A DNA stretch of 64,000 nucleotides from Bradyrhizobium diazoefficiens (GTDB lineage: Bacteria > Pseudomonadota > Alphaproteobacteria > Rhizobiales > Xanthobacteraceae): NCBI RefSeq assembly GCF_018131185.1, contig NZ_JAFCJE010000013.1, positions 1 to 64,000 of the forward strand, written 5' to 3'. The notes under the pieces were generated by a model that searched no databases, was not told the DNA's origin, and worked only from the letters and a program-made list of their open reading frames with translations. Positions 1 to 8,790 of the stretch are shown piece by piece. The translations under genes and the position numbers were made by a program. Position 1 is the first letter of the stretch; every line of letters starts with the position of its first letter.

Positions 1-90
1 GACGAGGCGGGCACCCCCGAGCAGCCTGCCGCGCCGCAGCATGGGAGCAATGACCCGCATGCTATTCCGCTTGCTGAGAAGCAACGCTGA
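1..90 (+). CDS. C-terminal end of an unidentified protein (partial)
   Basis: The first frame is open from the window edge to a TGA at 88-90 and encodes 29 residues ending HAIPLAEKQR. The tail is Pro/Gly/Ala-rich and shows no recognisable domain, so no function can be given. It could be the end of a gene starting upstream of the window, but with so little sequence it could also be chance. Confidence 0.3.
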   Translation, partial: DEAGTPEQPAAPQHGSNDPHAIPLAEKQR

Positions 91-104
91 TTGACAAGTC
101 CTGA

Positions 105-362
105 CGGACGACACTGATTGCAGAACATATCGAAGACGACACCCGGGACCGTATTCTCGAGGTGGCCGAGCGGCCCGAGAGGGCGTTCGACATCCTGTTC
201 TCACGTTTCGGGGGGATGTTCTTCGACGATCCGACAGGGACGTTTGCGCATGCCCGCGCCTCGGCCGCGGTTCGCGCCGTCTTCGCGGGCCGCCCCGGCG
301 AACGGTCGCTGATGATGAACAGCGCGACGTGGATCGTCACGGCGCGCAAGCCGGCAAGCTGA
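105..362 (+). pseudogene. Remnant of a SAM-dependent methyltransferase
   Basis: This frame carries the typical segment FDILFSRFGGMFFDDP found in the middle of class I SAM methyltransferases, where it follows the SAM-binding motifs. About 40 residues later it ends SATWIVTARKP, the usual C-terminus of the same family. The N-terminal SAM-binding glycine loop is missing; a stop lies at 102-104. Roughly 100 residues that normally separate the two segments are also missing. I read it as a gene that lost its 5' part and suffered an internal deletion. An ATG at 162 could in principle start a 66-residue peptide, but it would lack the cofactor site. Confidence 0.6.
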
Positions 363-386
363 TATCGATTAGCAGGGGAGACGCAA

Positions 387-435
387 ATTGCGGTGCCAGT
401 GCTGGATTGGTGCAGTCCAGCACTGGCACTGCAAT
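387..435. repeat. Near-perfect 20-bp inverted repeat
   Basis: Arms 387-406 and 416-435 are reverse complements with a single mismatch, separated by a 9-nt loop. The stem is long and GC-rich and begins 24 nt after the stop of the methyltransferase remnant. No T-run follows the stem, so a classical intrinsic terminator is not certain. It could also be an end of a small palindromic repeat element or a processed RNA hairpin. Confidence 0.7.
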
Positions 436-656
436 TATCGGGTCTCGCTGGAGAGGTTGCAGTCCAGCGCACCCGACAGCTTCGATCGCTTTCGAGGGTT
501 CGGAGGCTAATGAATCAAATGCAATCCTACCATAACGACAGCCTTTCGATCTTCTGACAGCCAGACCGAGCCCAGCACAAGCGCATGGACCCACGGCCTG
601 CACCAGCCCATACTCCCCAGGCATCACTTTGTTCGACGAGCAAGGGAGCCGCCCGC

Positions 657-1118
657 ATGTACGCCAACATTCTCTTGAGCACGGATGGATCGGACGTCGC
701 GAGAAAAGGCGTCGAGCATGGCATCGCCTTGGCGAAGGCCTTGAACGCCAGGCTGACGATCATCACCGTGACGGAAGCGCTGCCGGTCGACTATGGCAGC
801 GGACACGCCTCGGGATGGATCCCGACGCAGGACGAGATCGACAGTTTCGAGGCAGCCTGCAAGTCCCGTGCGGGCAAGGTGCTCGATGAAGCGCGCGCGA
901 TGTCGGAGCAGATCGGCACGCCCGCAGAACTTCTGCATGTACCGAATGCGCACCCGGCGACGGCAATCATCGAAACGGCAAAGTCCCGGGGATGCGACCT
1001 GATCGTCATGGCCTCTCATGGGCGTCGCGGCCTGAGGAAGCTGTTTCTGGGCAGCCAGACATCCGAGGTCCTGGTGGACGGAAGCGTGCCGGTGCTGGTG
1101 GTGCCGAAGCCTGCATGA
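657..1118 (+). CDS. Universal stress protein (UspA family)
   Basis: The 153-residue product has the single-domain Usp fold. It starts YANILLSTDGSD, where the Asp belongs to the nucleotide-binding beta1 loop. It ends with IVMASHGRRGLRKLFLGSQT followed by VPVLVVP, matching the G-2x-G-9x-G(S/T) ATP-binding signature. Usp proteins act in the cytoplasm as homodimers during stress or oxygen limitation; the specific role here is unknown. The ATG at 657 is chosen because AAGGGAG sits eight bases upstream. Longer in-frame extensions have no ribosome site and no homology-like sequence. Confidence 0.93.
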   Translation: MYANILLSTDGSDVARKGVEHGIALAKALNARLTIITVTEALPVDYGSGHASGWIPTQDEIDSFEAACKSRAGKVLDEARAMSEQIGTPAELLHVPNAHPATAIIETAKSRGCDLIVMASHGRRGLRKLFLGSQTSEVLVDGSVPVLVVPKPA

Positions 1119-1197
1119 GTGTAGGGCTTAATTCGCACCGCCCGGCTGTTCCGCCGAGCACCCGCACGAGACCGCTGTCCGGTGGCAGGAGAATTTC

Positions 1198-1326
1198 ATG
1201 ACGAGTGAAAAAGGCCCGAACATCAAGAAGAAGCAGAAATGCAAGAATTGCGAGGGCAAAGGCCTGCTCAAAAAGGGCGACAAGGTGGTGAAGTGCCAGC
1301 GCTGCAAAGGCACGGGGGTGCGGTGA
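1198..1326 (+). CDS. 42-residue protein with DnaJ-type CxxCxGxG zinc motifs
   Basis: This very short gene encodes a lysine-rich peptide with two copies of the DnaJ zinc-finger repeat: CKNCEGKG and CQRCKGTG, 15 residues apart. The four cysteines could hold one zinc ion, as in the central domain of DnaJ or in the related small chaperone-like proteins. No J domain is present. The start is supported by CAGGAG ending six bases upstream. It lies between the universal stress protein and the rhodanese on the same strand. Function beyond zinc binding is not known. Confidence 0.8.
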   Translation: MTSEKGPNIKKKQKCKNCEGKGLLKKGDKVVKCQRCKGTGVR

Positions 1327-1415
1327 CGCTGCGCCGATGACCGCTCTCGCCAGGAGGAGGCACAACGCGAACCAATGTGCTATCGTCCCCGGGGAGCAAC
1401 AACGGAGGAAACCCA

Positions 1416-1784
1416 ATGCCAACCAGCGTCAAGCAGATGCTCGAAGCCGCCAACGCGGCGGTCCCCAAGATCACGTCGGAGCAGGCGGCCGAGATGATCA
1501 AGAACGGCGACACGCTGGTGGTCGACGTTCGTGATGCGCCGGAGGTCGCGGCCAGCGGCAAGATCGAAGGCGCCGTGCATGTCTCGCGGGGGATGCTGGA
1601 GTTTCGCGCGGATCCGGAATCGCCCTATCACGACAAGGCGTTCGACAAGAGCAAGTCCGTCATTCTCTATTGCGCCTCCGGCGGCAGGTCGGCGCTGGCC
1701 GGCAAGGTGCTGAAGGATATGGGCTACGACAAGGTCTACAATGTCGGCGGCTTCAAGGACTGGACGGGGGCGGTGGAGAAATAG
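1416..1784 (+). CDS. Rhodanese-like sulfurtransferase
   Basis: The 122-residue product is a single rhodanese domain. The conserved segments are DTLVVDVRDAPE, the GAVHVSRG loop and the active-site loop YCASGGRSA with the catalytic cysteine that carries the persulfide. It ends with GYDKVYNVGGFKDW, typical of the C-terminal helix. Such proteins transfer sulfane sulfur in the cytoplasm. The ATG at 1416 is preceded by GGAGG at 1404-1408; the in-frame extension upstream has no ribosome site. It is co-directional with the stress protein upstream, though 89 nt separate it from the zinc-motif peptide. Confidence 0.95.
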   Translation: MPTSVKQMLEAANAAVPKITSEQAAEMIKNGDTLVVDVRDAPEVAASGKIEGAVHVSRGMLEFRADPESPYHDKAFDKSKSVILYCASGGRSALAGKVLKDMGYDKVYNVGGFKDWTGAVEK

Positions 1785-2062
1785 CGGTTCGGCGGATCGT
1801 TCCCCCGAGCGAGCAAGTCGCCTGATCAGTTCCTGAACAGATTGACGCAATTCTGGCGGGGGCGTGTTGCCGCCGAACGCCGTCACCGGCGCTTCGGCGG
1901 TACAGCGGCGCTTCCACGGAGGTTCTGGGCACTTGCACCGTTGGCACTTCCTGAAGACAACGCGCGTTGCCGTCCTTTCGAGGAGGCGATCAAGCTTCAT
2001 CGTCGTTGCAACAATCAGCCTTCACGCGTGTTCTTCCCGATGGGGACAGAGCGAGGCGCGCC

Positions 2063-2275
2063 ATGGACGAGGATCGCAAGGATGCCGGGAAGGCTACCGG
2101 CAAGGATACCGGATTGACACCTGACGACTTCCCGATCGAAGCCGACAAGGACAAGCTCAGGACTCACAAGGGCGAGCCGGTGGCCTCGGCCGAGACGGAG
2201 CAGATTGCGGACCAGTTGGCTGAACGGCTCAACGAGCATGCTCACCAGGAAGAGCAGGATCGCTGGTCGGCGTGA
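2063..2275 (+). CDS. Small acidic hypothetical protein (70 aa)
   Basis: The product starts MDEDRKDAGKATGKDTG and is highly charged, with no cysteine, signal peptide or membrane segment. The second half, EPVASAETEQIADQLAERLNEHAHQEEQDRWSA, looks like one amphipathic helix. I recognise the style from small uncharacterised Bradyrhizobium proteins but can assign no function. The ATG at 2063 is preferred because composition changes there from frame-shadow arginine/serine to acidic, helix-forming sequence. A longer start at 1967 exists. Confidence 0.65.
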   Translation: MDEDRKDAGKATGKDTGLTPDDFPIEADKDKLRTHKGEPVASAETEQIADQLAERLNEHAHQEEQDRWSA

Positions 2276-2482
2276 CGCCCTGGAATAGGAACAGAGCAGT
2301 GTTGCCGGGCATTGGTCTGCGCCGGCATTTCACAATTCCGGCAAGAATGGCGGCCTCGGCTCGAAGTCCGCCCCCTGACCAGCGCCGAGGCCGCCTGTTC
2401 GCGTCATTCGAGAACTCGTTCTGTTGCCATATCCAGCGCCGGAGCGCCTCTGTCGTCACAGCACATCGACGCGGACGGCGGA

Positions 2483-2707
2483 TCAAGCGGAGCGCGGCAT
2501 GGCGACGGGCGGGCTGCTTCGCTCACCCAGCAGCTTGCCGGTGGTGCTGTTGACGAAGTGCAGCGACATGCAGGCCGGGCACCTCACGGCGACGTAGCTA
2601 TCCGCCGGCTCGGAACTCTCGGGCCGAGCGTCATCGATCCGATGCTGGACGTCTATGCCGGTGCGCGGGCACCTGAAGAGAATCTGGCGCTGCATATCCT
2701 GCTTCAT
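2483..2707 (-). CDS. Small zinc-ribbon-like protein (74 aa)
   Basis: The peptide reads QILFRCPRTGIDVQH, then about 25 residues later VRCPACMSLHFVNSTTGKLLGE. This pattern, a Cys-Pro knuckle followed by CPAC and HFVN-TGKLLG, is a recurring small-protein type in Bradyrhizobium. The three cysteines, perhaps with a histidine, could bind a metal. The frame stays open further upstream but turns into arginine-rich nonsense, so the start is taken as ATG 2707; ATG 2695 is the alternative. No function is known. Confidence 0.7.
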   Translation of the reverse strand: MKQDMQRQILFRCPRTGIDVQHRIDDARPESSEPADSYVAVRCPACMSLHFVNSTTGKLLGERSSPPVAMPRSA

Positions 2708-2977
2708 GCGCCCAACCCGCCGCCGGCGATATTGCGGACGATTCCTTAGGGGCCTTCCCCATGTTTGCGATGGGTCAATGCGAACGGTTTGCCGGCGCCT
2801 ATGCTCTGGACGGCATCGGGCGCGTTGTCGCTCCGGTGCCGAACGAAGCGGAGCCCGGACTCCTAGGCACTCCGGGCGCCGCTTCGATACAAGGCCGCGG
2901 GTCCGCATGACCCGCCGCCGGACACAGGCCACTTTCGCGCAGGACACCTTCGCGACTCCTCGCTCAGGAGAGCAGCC

Positions 2978-3253
2978 ATGATGCCCGCCAATTTCGATGA
3001 TCTGCCCTCGCTGGTGCGCTACGCGCTCGAGACGACGCGCGCCACCACGGCCTGCCCGTTCCACGATGACGTCGTCGTCCGCGTCGGCGACGACGCCGCC
3101 GAGAGCCATGCATACGAACGCGCCAAGCGAATCCTGGGGAGCGACAGCACGGATTTCGACGGCAACGCGCTGAGGGAAGAGATCGGCCGCCAACTCGCCA
3201 TCGCCGCGGACGGGCGATGCCCGAAATGCGACCGAACCGATCCGGCCGGCTAA
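2978..3253 (+). CDS. Hypothetical protein with C-terminal CPKC (91 aa)
   Basis: The protein starts MMPANFDDLPSLVRYALETTRATTACPFHDDVVVRVGDDAAESHAYERAK and ends DGRCPKCDRTDPAG. It has a predicted helical middle and no signal peptide. Cys residues at the CPFH and CPKC positions suggest a metal site. A GGAGAG sequence precedes the tandem ATG codons at 2978 and 2981. It is divergent from the zinc-ribbon gene ending at 2483. I do not recognise a named family. Confidence 0.75.
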   Translation: MMPANFDDLPSLVRYALETTRATTACPFHDDVVVRVGDDAAESHAYERAKRILGSDSTDFDGNALREEIGRQLAIAADGRCPKCDRTDPAG

Positions 3254-3277
3254 GGCGCGTTGCGCCGGATCCGACGT

Positions 3278-6200
3278 TCAGGAAACCGCGCGCCTGGAGG
3301 CGTTCTTGCTTTGCTTCGACGACGCGAGGCTCCGGGGCCGCCCGATCAAATATCCCTGCATCTCATCGCAGCCTTCCTGCACCAGGAGCGACATCTGAGC
3401 GTCGGTCTCGATGCCTTCCGCAAGCACCGGCACCCCGAGCCCGTGGGCGAGGCCGATCACCGCCCGCACGATGGCCAGCGATCGCTCGCTCTGGCCGAGC
3501 GAAGCAACGAAGGATCGATCGACCTTGATCCGGTCCAGCGGAAACGCTTCGAGATATGACAAGGACGAATATCCCGTTCCGAAATCGTCGAGCGCGATCA
3601 GGATGCCGAGCGCCTTGAGCGATTGCATCGTCGTCCTGGCGCGCGCCACGTCCTCGATCAGAACGCCTTCCGTGATTTCGAGTTCGAGGCGCCCGGCCGA
3701 AAGCCCGCTGTCCCGCAGCGCTCGGCGGACCTGCGCATCGAGGTCTTCCCGGCGAAACTGCGTCGCCGACACGTTGACGGCGATTCGGAGCGGCAGATCC
3801 CATGACGCCGCTTCCCTGCACGCCTCCATCAGAACCCAGTCGTCGATCTGCGCAATGGAGCCGCTTTGCTCCGCGATCGGAATGAACTCTCCCGGAGGAA
3901 TGATACCGCGCACCGGATGCCGCCAGCGCACCAGGGCCTCGTAGGCCATGAGCGTGCCATCCCGGTGTTGCTGCGGCTGATACTCCAGATAGAGCTCGCC
4001 TCGCGCCACGGCAGTCCGCAGATCGTGCTCCAGCGCACGGCGGTCGCGCAACTGCTGGTCCATCGCGCTCGTGAACAGGCGAATCGCTCCCCTGCCCTCG
4101 TGCTTGGCGCGATAGAGCGCGGCATCCGCGTTCGCCAGCAGCGAAACCGCGTTGTCTGCGTCTCTCGGATACAGCGCGACGCCGACGCAGAGATCGATCT
4201 TCAGCGCACGGCCGTCAACCTCGATCGGTTGCTCGAATTGAGCTCTCATCCTCGTGGCGAGCAGCTCCGCGGCTGCCGGTAGCGGCAACCGATCGATGAT
4301 GGCGACGAATTCGTCACCGCCAACACGCGCCACATAGGATCCTTGCGCGGCGTCCTGCAGACGTCGCGAGGCCTCGCGGAGCACGGTGTCGCCGACGGCA
4401 TGGCCAAAATGGTCGTTGATCTCCTTGAAATGGTCGAGATCGATGCAGAGCACGGCAAAGCCGCCGTCGGCGATCTCTGCCCGTTCGATCGCATCGCCGA
4501 GGTGCTGGTCCAGGGCGGCCCTGTTGGGCAGCTCGGTGAGCGCGTCGTGACAGGCGAGATAGCTCACCCTCTGCTGCGCCCGATTCCGCTCCGTCACGTC
4601 GAAGGCGACGCAGACATGAGCGGAGCGCTCCTCATAAACGAGGGGCCGGGATTCGATCACGACCTCGATCGCCTCGCCGTCGGCGGTCCTGTGCAATTCG
4701 CAGTCGCGTTCGGCGCCGTGTTGCGGCTCGCCATACGCGAGTTGAGATTCGGACATGGCGAGGAGGTCTTCGCGGGAATAGCCGTAATGCCGGCACATCG
4801 CGCCGTTCACGGCAATGAGAAGGCCCGTCTTCGCGTCGACCACCCACATCGGAAGCGGGTTCTCCTCGAAGAGCAGGCGGAAGGAAGCCTCCCGGCGCTT
4901 GAGGTCGGTGATGTCGACCCGGATTCCGATGCTGCCTCCGTCGCCGGTGCGTCTTTCCTCGACGCGAACCCACCGGTCACCCGCCAGATGCTGTTCGTGC
5001 GAGTGTTGCGGCAGCGCATGGTGGGCCAGGCGCTCGGCGAGCCACTCCTCCTCCCGGCCTGCGGCGTCCGGATACTGTCCGCCGGCCAACCCGGTTCGAA
5101 TAATGGTTTCGAACGGCGCGCCGACCGCAAAGGCGTCCCTGCTGGCGGTGTAGAACTCGGCATACTGACGATTCCAGAGCACCAGACGATCGTCCTTGTC
5201 GAAGACGGCAAGACCTTCGGGGACCACGTCAAGGGCTTCGGTCAGGTGGGTGTGAGCGGCGCGCGCGGCGGCTTCGGCCTGCTCGGCCGCGATCTTGGCT
5301 TCCGCAAGCGCCTTCTCGGTGCGATGGCGCTCAGTAATGTCCTCGTGGGTCGCGACCCAGCCCTTCCCCTCCATCGGGCGATGCCGGATCCGCACGATCC
5401 GCCCGTTGGTCAATTCCACGGTCGTATCCGAATTTGCGGCGGTGACCGGCGTGCTGTTGCGCCAGTCGAGATAATCCTGCTTCGACATCTTCGGCGCGCT
5501 GCCGACCGAATAGCGGAGCTCGACGATGTCGTTCAGCTTCATGCCCGGTCGGACCAGTTTCGGATCCAGATCGTAGATCTCGAGATACTGCCGGTTGCAG
5601 ACGATCAAGCGCTGATCGTCGTCGAAGAAACAAAGGCCGTGGGACATGTTGTTGAGCGCCCTGTCGAAGCGCTCTGCGAACGCGGTCGCGGTCTGCTCTG
5701 CGGCCCGCGCGCGATCGCCCTCCCCGGACAGCCGTCCGTGGGTCTCGACCAGCTTCACGAAGGAACGGAAATTGGTGTTGATCATCCGGGTGAGCAGGAC
5801 GAGCAGCGCCAGCAGATTGATCCCGACCGAGACCAGCATCCCGTTGCCGGAGAGCAGCAGAACCGTCGCGATGGGTGCGCCGGCTATCAGCATCGTCAGC
5901 CGGGACGACGGCGGGAAGCTGCCGAGGCAGTAGGCCGTCCCGACGCAGCCCATGAAGAGCAGCAGGGAGACCGACACGCGCAGACCGGGATCGACCACCA
6001 CGAACAGTGCCAGAATCCAGATCACGAAGCTGCCGCTGAGCGCCACCGTGGCGAGGCGAACCCTCGCGAGTTCCCGGTACGCCTCCTCGGCGGTGAAATC
6101 GGCCTTCTTCAGCCGGAGCCACTGGGCCAGCCGAAAGAGACAGGCCGCCAGGAGAGCGCCCGGCAAGGCAAATCGCAGCCATGCCGAGACCGTGTTCGGA

Positions 6201-6379
6201 AGGAGCAGTCCTACGCTGACGCTGTTCACCAGAAGCGCGGCGTAGAGAACCGGCACCTGCTCGCGGAGCACGCGGAACTGCTCGACGAGCAGCGAACGGC
6301 CGAGCGGATCGGTCGTATCACCGATCGCGAAAGCGTCACGAAACCGCGCGAAGAAGCCCATCAAGGTTGTCCCAGCCAT
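3278..6379 (-). CDS. Membrane PAS-GGDEF-EAL cyclic-di-GMP enzyme
   Basis: The 1033-residue protein begins with about six hydrophobic segments (residues 45-215), followed by three PAS-type sensor regions (roughly 240-345, 375-495 and 500-620). The GGDEF domain (about 625-785) has an intact VGGDEF signature, and the EAL domain (about 800-1020) has YEALVRWRHP, DDFGTGYSSL, KVDRSFV and AEGIET. Both the diguanylate cyclase and the phosphodiesterase sites look complete, so the net activity cannot be told from sequence. It sits in the inner membrane and should control the second messenger that governs motility and surface attachment. The start is ATG 6379; ATG 6361 is possible. Confidence 0.95.
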   Translation of the reverse strand: MAGTTLMGFFARFRDAFAIGDTTDPLGRSLLVEQFRVLREQVPVLYAALLVNSVSVGLLLPNTVSAWLRFALPGALLAACLFRLAQWLRLKKADFTAEEAYRELARVRLATVALSGSFVIWILALFVVVDPGLRVSVSLLLFMGCVGTAYCLGSFPPSSRLTMLIAGAPIATVLLLSGNGMLVSVGINLLALLVLLTRMINTNFRSFVKLVETHGRLSGEGDRARAAEQTATAFAERFDRALNNMSHGLCFFDDDQRLIVCNRQYLEIYDLDPKLVRPGMKLNDIVELRYSVGSAPKMSKQDYLDWRNSTPVTAANSDTTVELTNGRIVRIRHRPMEGKGWVATHEDITERHRTEKALAEAKIAAEQAEAAARAAHTHLTEALDVVPEGLAVFDKDDRLVLWNRQYAEFYTASRDAFAVGAPFETIIRTGLAGGQYPDAAGREEEWLAERLAHHALPQHSHEQHLAGDRWVRVEERRTGDGGSIGIRVDITDLKRREASFRLLFEENPLPMWVVDAKTGLLIAVNGAMCRHYGYSREDLLAMSESQLAYGEPQHGAERDCELHRTADGEAIEVVIESRPLVYEERSAHVCVAFDVTERNRAQQRVSYLACHDALTELPNRAALDQHLGDAIERAEIADGGFAVLCIDLDHFKEINDHFGHAVGDTVLREASRRLQDAAQGSYVARVGGDEFVAIIDRLPLPAAAELLATRMRAQFEQPIEVDGRALKIDLCVGVALYPRDADNAVSLLANADAALYRAKHEGRGAIRLFTSAMDQQLRDRRALEHDLRTAVARGELYLEYQPQQHRDGTLMAYEALVRWRHPVRGIIPPGEFIPIAEQSGSIAQIDDWVLMEACREAASWDLPLRIAVNVSATQFRREDLDAQVRRALRDSGLSAGRLELEITEGVLIEDVARARTTMQSLKALGILIALDDFGTGYSSLSYLEAFPLDRIKVDRSFVASLGQSERSLAIVRAVIGLAHGLGVPVLAEGIETDAQMSLLVQEGCDEMQGYLIGRPRSLASSKQSKNASRRAVS

Positions 6380-6555
6380 CCCGGAGGCTAGGATATAGAG
6401 GCGAAGGACCCGTAAAGGCGCTTGGTGTTTTCGACGTTAACGCGGCTGCTGAGAATACGAAGACGCCAATTCCGTCAACGGGTTCCGCGCGCCGCTGCCT
6501 GACGTCTCGGGCATGAGCCGGTTCCGGCCTGTGTCGCCCCCGTCCGCAATCCCGC

Positions 6556-7350
6556 TCAATCCTCCACCCGGAAAAGGCGCCATCGCGCCGGCACGCCCTT
6601 GAGCTGGTGCACGCCGTGATCCCTGAAGCGGATCTCCGACTGCGCCATCAGGTCCCTGACAGCGCTCGAGACCAGGACCTCGCCGGCACGCGCTTTGGCG
6701 GCGACGCGCGTGCCGATGTGAAACGCGAGACCAACCATCTCACCCCCGCTCACCTTGTATTCGCCCGCATGCAGCCCGACCCTGATGTCGAGCCCCAGCG
6801 TGCGCACGGCCTTTTGAATCGCGGTCGCGCACGCGATGCCCGTTGCGGGCTTCTTGAAGGTGGCCAGCACGCCGTCGCCCGTGGTCACGACTTCCTTGCC
6901 GCCGCACGTCTTCAGCTCCTTGCGCACGGCGGCGTAATAGTGGCCCATCACCTTGGTCCAACGCGCATCGCCCAGCTTTGCGGCCTTTGCCGTGGAGCCG
7001 ACGATGTCGACGATCAGGATCGTGGCCAGCGCCTGCTTGGGCTCGGCACTGCGTTCCGCCGATCGGCGCTGGAGCGCGATCGATCCGGCCAGCGGTTCAT
7101 AGCGATGATTGCGGCGCCGGGCGATCGCGGCCTTGGCATAGTCCTGGGCGCGCTGCACCGTGCCGCAGCGAACCGTCTTCTCCTGCGGCAGACGTGTCCA
7201 ATAGACCTTTCGCTTGTCGCCGGCGCCCTGAACCTCCACGGCGCCCCACTTCAGGAAAACCGCCGAGCCAACCCGCCTGACACACCACGCCTTCGACGTG
7301 TATCCCGATACATTCGACTGATGGACCCCGATGCGAAGGAATTTGGGCAT
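6556..7350 (-). CDS. Class III nucleotide cyclase with N-terminal WGR-like region
   Basis: The 264-residue protein has an N-terminal segment (about 15-80) with FLKWGAVEV and a Trp/Arg-rich pattern resembling a WGR domain, followed by a cyclase homology domain from about 105. The metal-binding aspartates are in LIVDIVGST and TTGDGVLATF. In this family the base-recognising lysine usually comes just before TxGDG; here the segment reads GKEVVTTGDG, so the lysine may be replaced by valine. The later Asn/Arg segment reads AFHIGTRVAA, keeping the arginine. Cytosolic; either cAMP synthesis or a degenerate sensor. Confidence 0.85.
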   Translation of the reverse strand: MPKFLRIGVHQSNVSGYTSKAWCVRRVGSAVFLKWGAVEVQGAGDKRKVYWTRLPQEKTVRCGTVQRAQDYAKAAIARRRNHRYEPLAGSIALQRRSAERSAEPKQALATILIVDIVGSTAKAAKLGDARWTKVMGHYYAAVRKELKTCGGKEVVTTGDGVLATFKKPATGIACATAIQKAVRTLGLDIRVGLHAGEYKVSGGEMVGLAFHIGTRVAAKARAGEVLVSSAVRDLMAQSEIRFRDHGVHQLKGVPARWRLFRVED

Positions 7351-7484
7351 GGACGTGCGGCCGATCGAAGGAACGCCTGGACTGGCTGGGGTAAAGCGTA
7401 GTCACCCAGTCGCACGTTGGCAACAAGACAAGCCCCGGTTGGGAAGCTTGCCTTTGGCCCGCCGCCGCCCAGCCTTCATGCCCG

Positions 7485-8675
7485 TCACCCCTGATAGGCA
7501 AACAGCTCGATCGGATCGCTGAAGCCGCGCACCTCGTGCTTGCCGACATGCTCCAGCTCGAACTTCGGCTCCACCAGCTCGGCGAAGTCGCGTGACAGCA
7601 GCACTGTTCGTCCCAACTGCTTGGTCAGGGCTTCCAAGCGGGAGGCCATGTTGACGGCAGGACCGATCACGGTGAAGTCGAGCCGACTGCTCGATCCGAT
7701 ATTGCCGTACATGACGTCGCCAACGTGGACGCCGATGCCGTAGTTCAGCGGTGCGCGGCTGGTCGCTTTGTTGCGCTCGTTCAGCGCGACCATGGCTTGG
7801 CGCGCTTCGGTCACGGCATGGAGCAGGTCGGCGCAGGCATTGGGCTGGCTCAGCGGAAAGATCGCGAGCAGGCCGTCCCCGATGAATTTGAGGATCTCGC
7901 CGCCATGCCGCGCGATGGGTTCGGACATCGCGTCGAAATAATCGTTGAGCAGATCGATGACGTCGTCGCGCGGCCAGTTGTCGGAGATTTTGGTGAAATC
8001 GCGCAAGTCGCAGATCATGATCGCCGCGCGCACCGTCGTGCCGGTGCCGCGCCTGGTAGCGCCGGCGAGGATCAGCTCGCCGGCATGGGAGCCGACATAG
8101 GTCTCGAGCAGTGTGCGCGCCAGGCGGTTCTTGATGCGGATCTCGCTGACCAGCGCCAGCACCGGCAACACCTTCTTCAGGCTGGCGATATCCCCCTCGG
8201 CGAACCCGCCGGGCCGGTCGGTCGCGAAGGTGACGAGGTGGCGCTTGCCGAGCGTGTGCAGGAGCGGCCAGGCCAGATAGTCGGTAAGGCCCAGCGATCG
8301 CATCTCATCGTAGAGGGCGTGCTTGCGCCCGAGCGAGGAGACCTGTTCGAGCCTCTCGCGCACCTCGTCGGCGCCGTCGAGGATTTCGTTGGCGGCGCTA
8401 CCGATATATTCCGAGCGCTCGCGGGCGTCGTAGTCGGCAAGCGTAATCTCCGCCTCTTGCTTGCCGTCGGACCACATCATGCGGGCCCCCAGCCATTGCG
8501 GATGATGGATCATCACGTGAAGCGTCGCCCGCTTGAGCGGGATGCCCGCCTGCTGCAGGCGGATACACATCTGCGCAAAGATGTCGTCGATGAATCGCTC
8601 GTCGCGCGTGCCGCTGGTCAACCAGTCGACGACGCCGTCGGCTTGCGTAGGGGCGTTGTTGTCTGGCGCGTTCAT
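7485..8675 (-). CDS. Adenylate cyclase, class III
   Basis: The 396-residue protein has an N-terminal domain of about 200 residues seen in soluble bacterial adenylate cyclases, with no membrane segment, then a complete cyclase domain. Catalytic residues are all visible: Asp in IMICDLRDFT, Lys and Asp in ILKFIGDG, Thr in FTVIGPAVN (the class IIIb Lys/Thr pair), and Asn and Arg in VNMASRLE. It should make cAMP from ATP. ATG 8675 is chosen because AAGGGGCAG lies directly upstream; the frame extends to 8753 without a ribosome site. Confidence 0.93.
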   Translation of the reverse strand: MNAPDNNAPTQADGVVDWLTSGTRDERFIDDIFAQMCIRLQQAGIPLKRATLHVMIHHPQWLGARMMWSDGKQEAEITLADYDARERSEYIGSAANEILDGADEVRERLEQVSSLGRKHALYDEMRSLGLTDYLAWPLLHTLGKRHLVTFATDRPGGFAEGDIASLKKVLPVLALVSEIRIKNRLARTLLETYVGSHAGELILAGATRRGTGTTVRAAIMICDLRDFTKISDNWPRDDVIDLLNDYFDAMSEPIARHGGEILKFIGDGLLAIFPLSQPNACADLLHAVTEARQAMVALNERNKATSRAPLNYGIGVHVGDVMYGNIGSSSRLDFTVIGPAVNMASRLEALTKQLGRTVLLSRDFAELVEPKFELEHVGKHEVRGFSDPIELFAYQG

Positions 8676-8790
8676 ATCTGCCCCTTGAGCGGCGGTTTGC
8701 ATCGCAGCACATATCGTGCCCCAGCTCCGCCGCGTCAACCTAGCCAGTTGCATGGATTGTGCGCACCCGCGCGACCGGCGCAGCTGCCGC

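Noticed and set aside
628..645. A possible FNR/FixK-type site near TTGTTCGACGAGCAA upstream of the stress protein
   Set aside because: The spacing between TTG and CAA is nine, not eight, and the site is directly at the ribosome-binding region.
2312..2749. A 145-codon open frame on the plus strand over the small zinc-ribbon gene
   Set aside because: The minus-strand frame has the recognisable CPRT/CPAC/TGKLLG pattern, and this one has none.
4343..6391. A 682-codon open frame on the plus strand opposite the GGDEF-EAL gene
   Set aside because: It shows no domain, has no ribosome site and mirrors the codon bias of the real gene.
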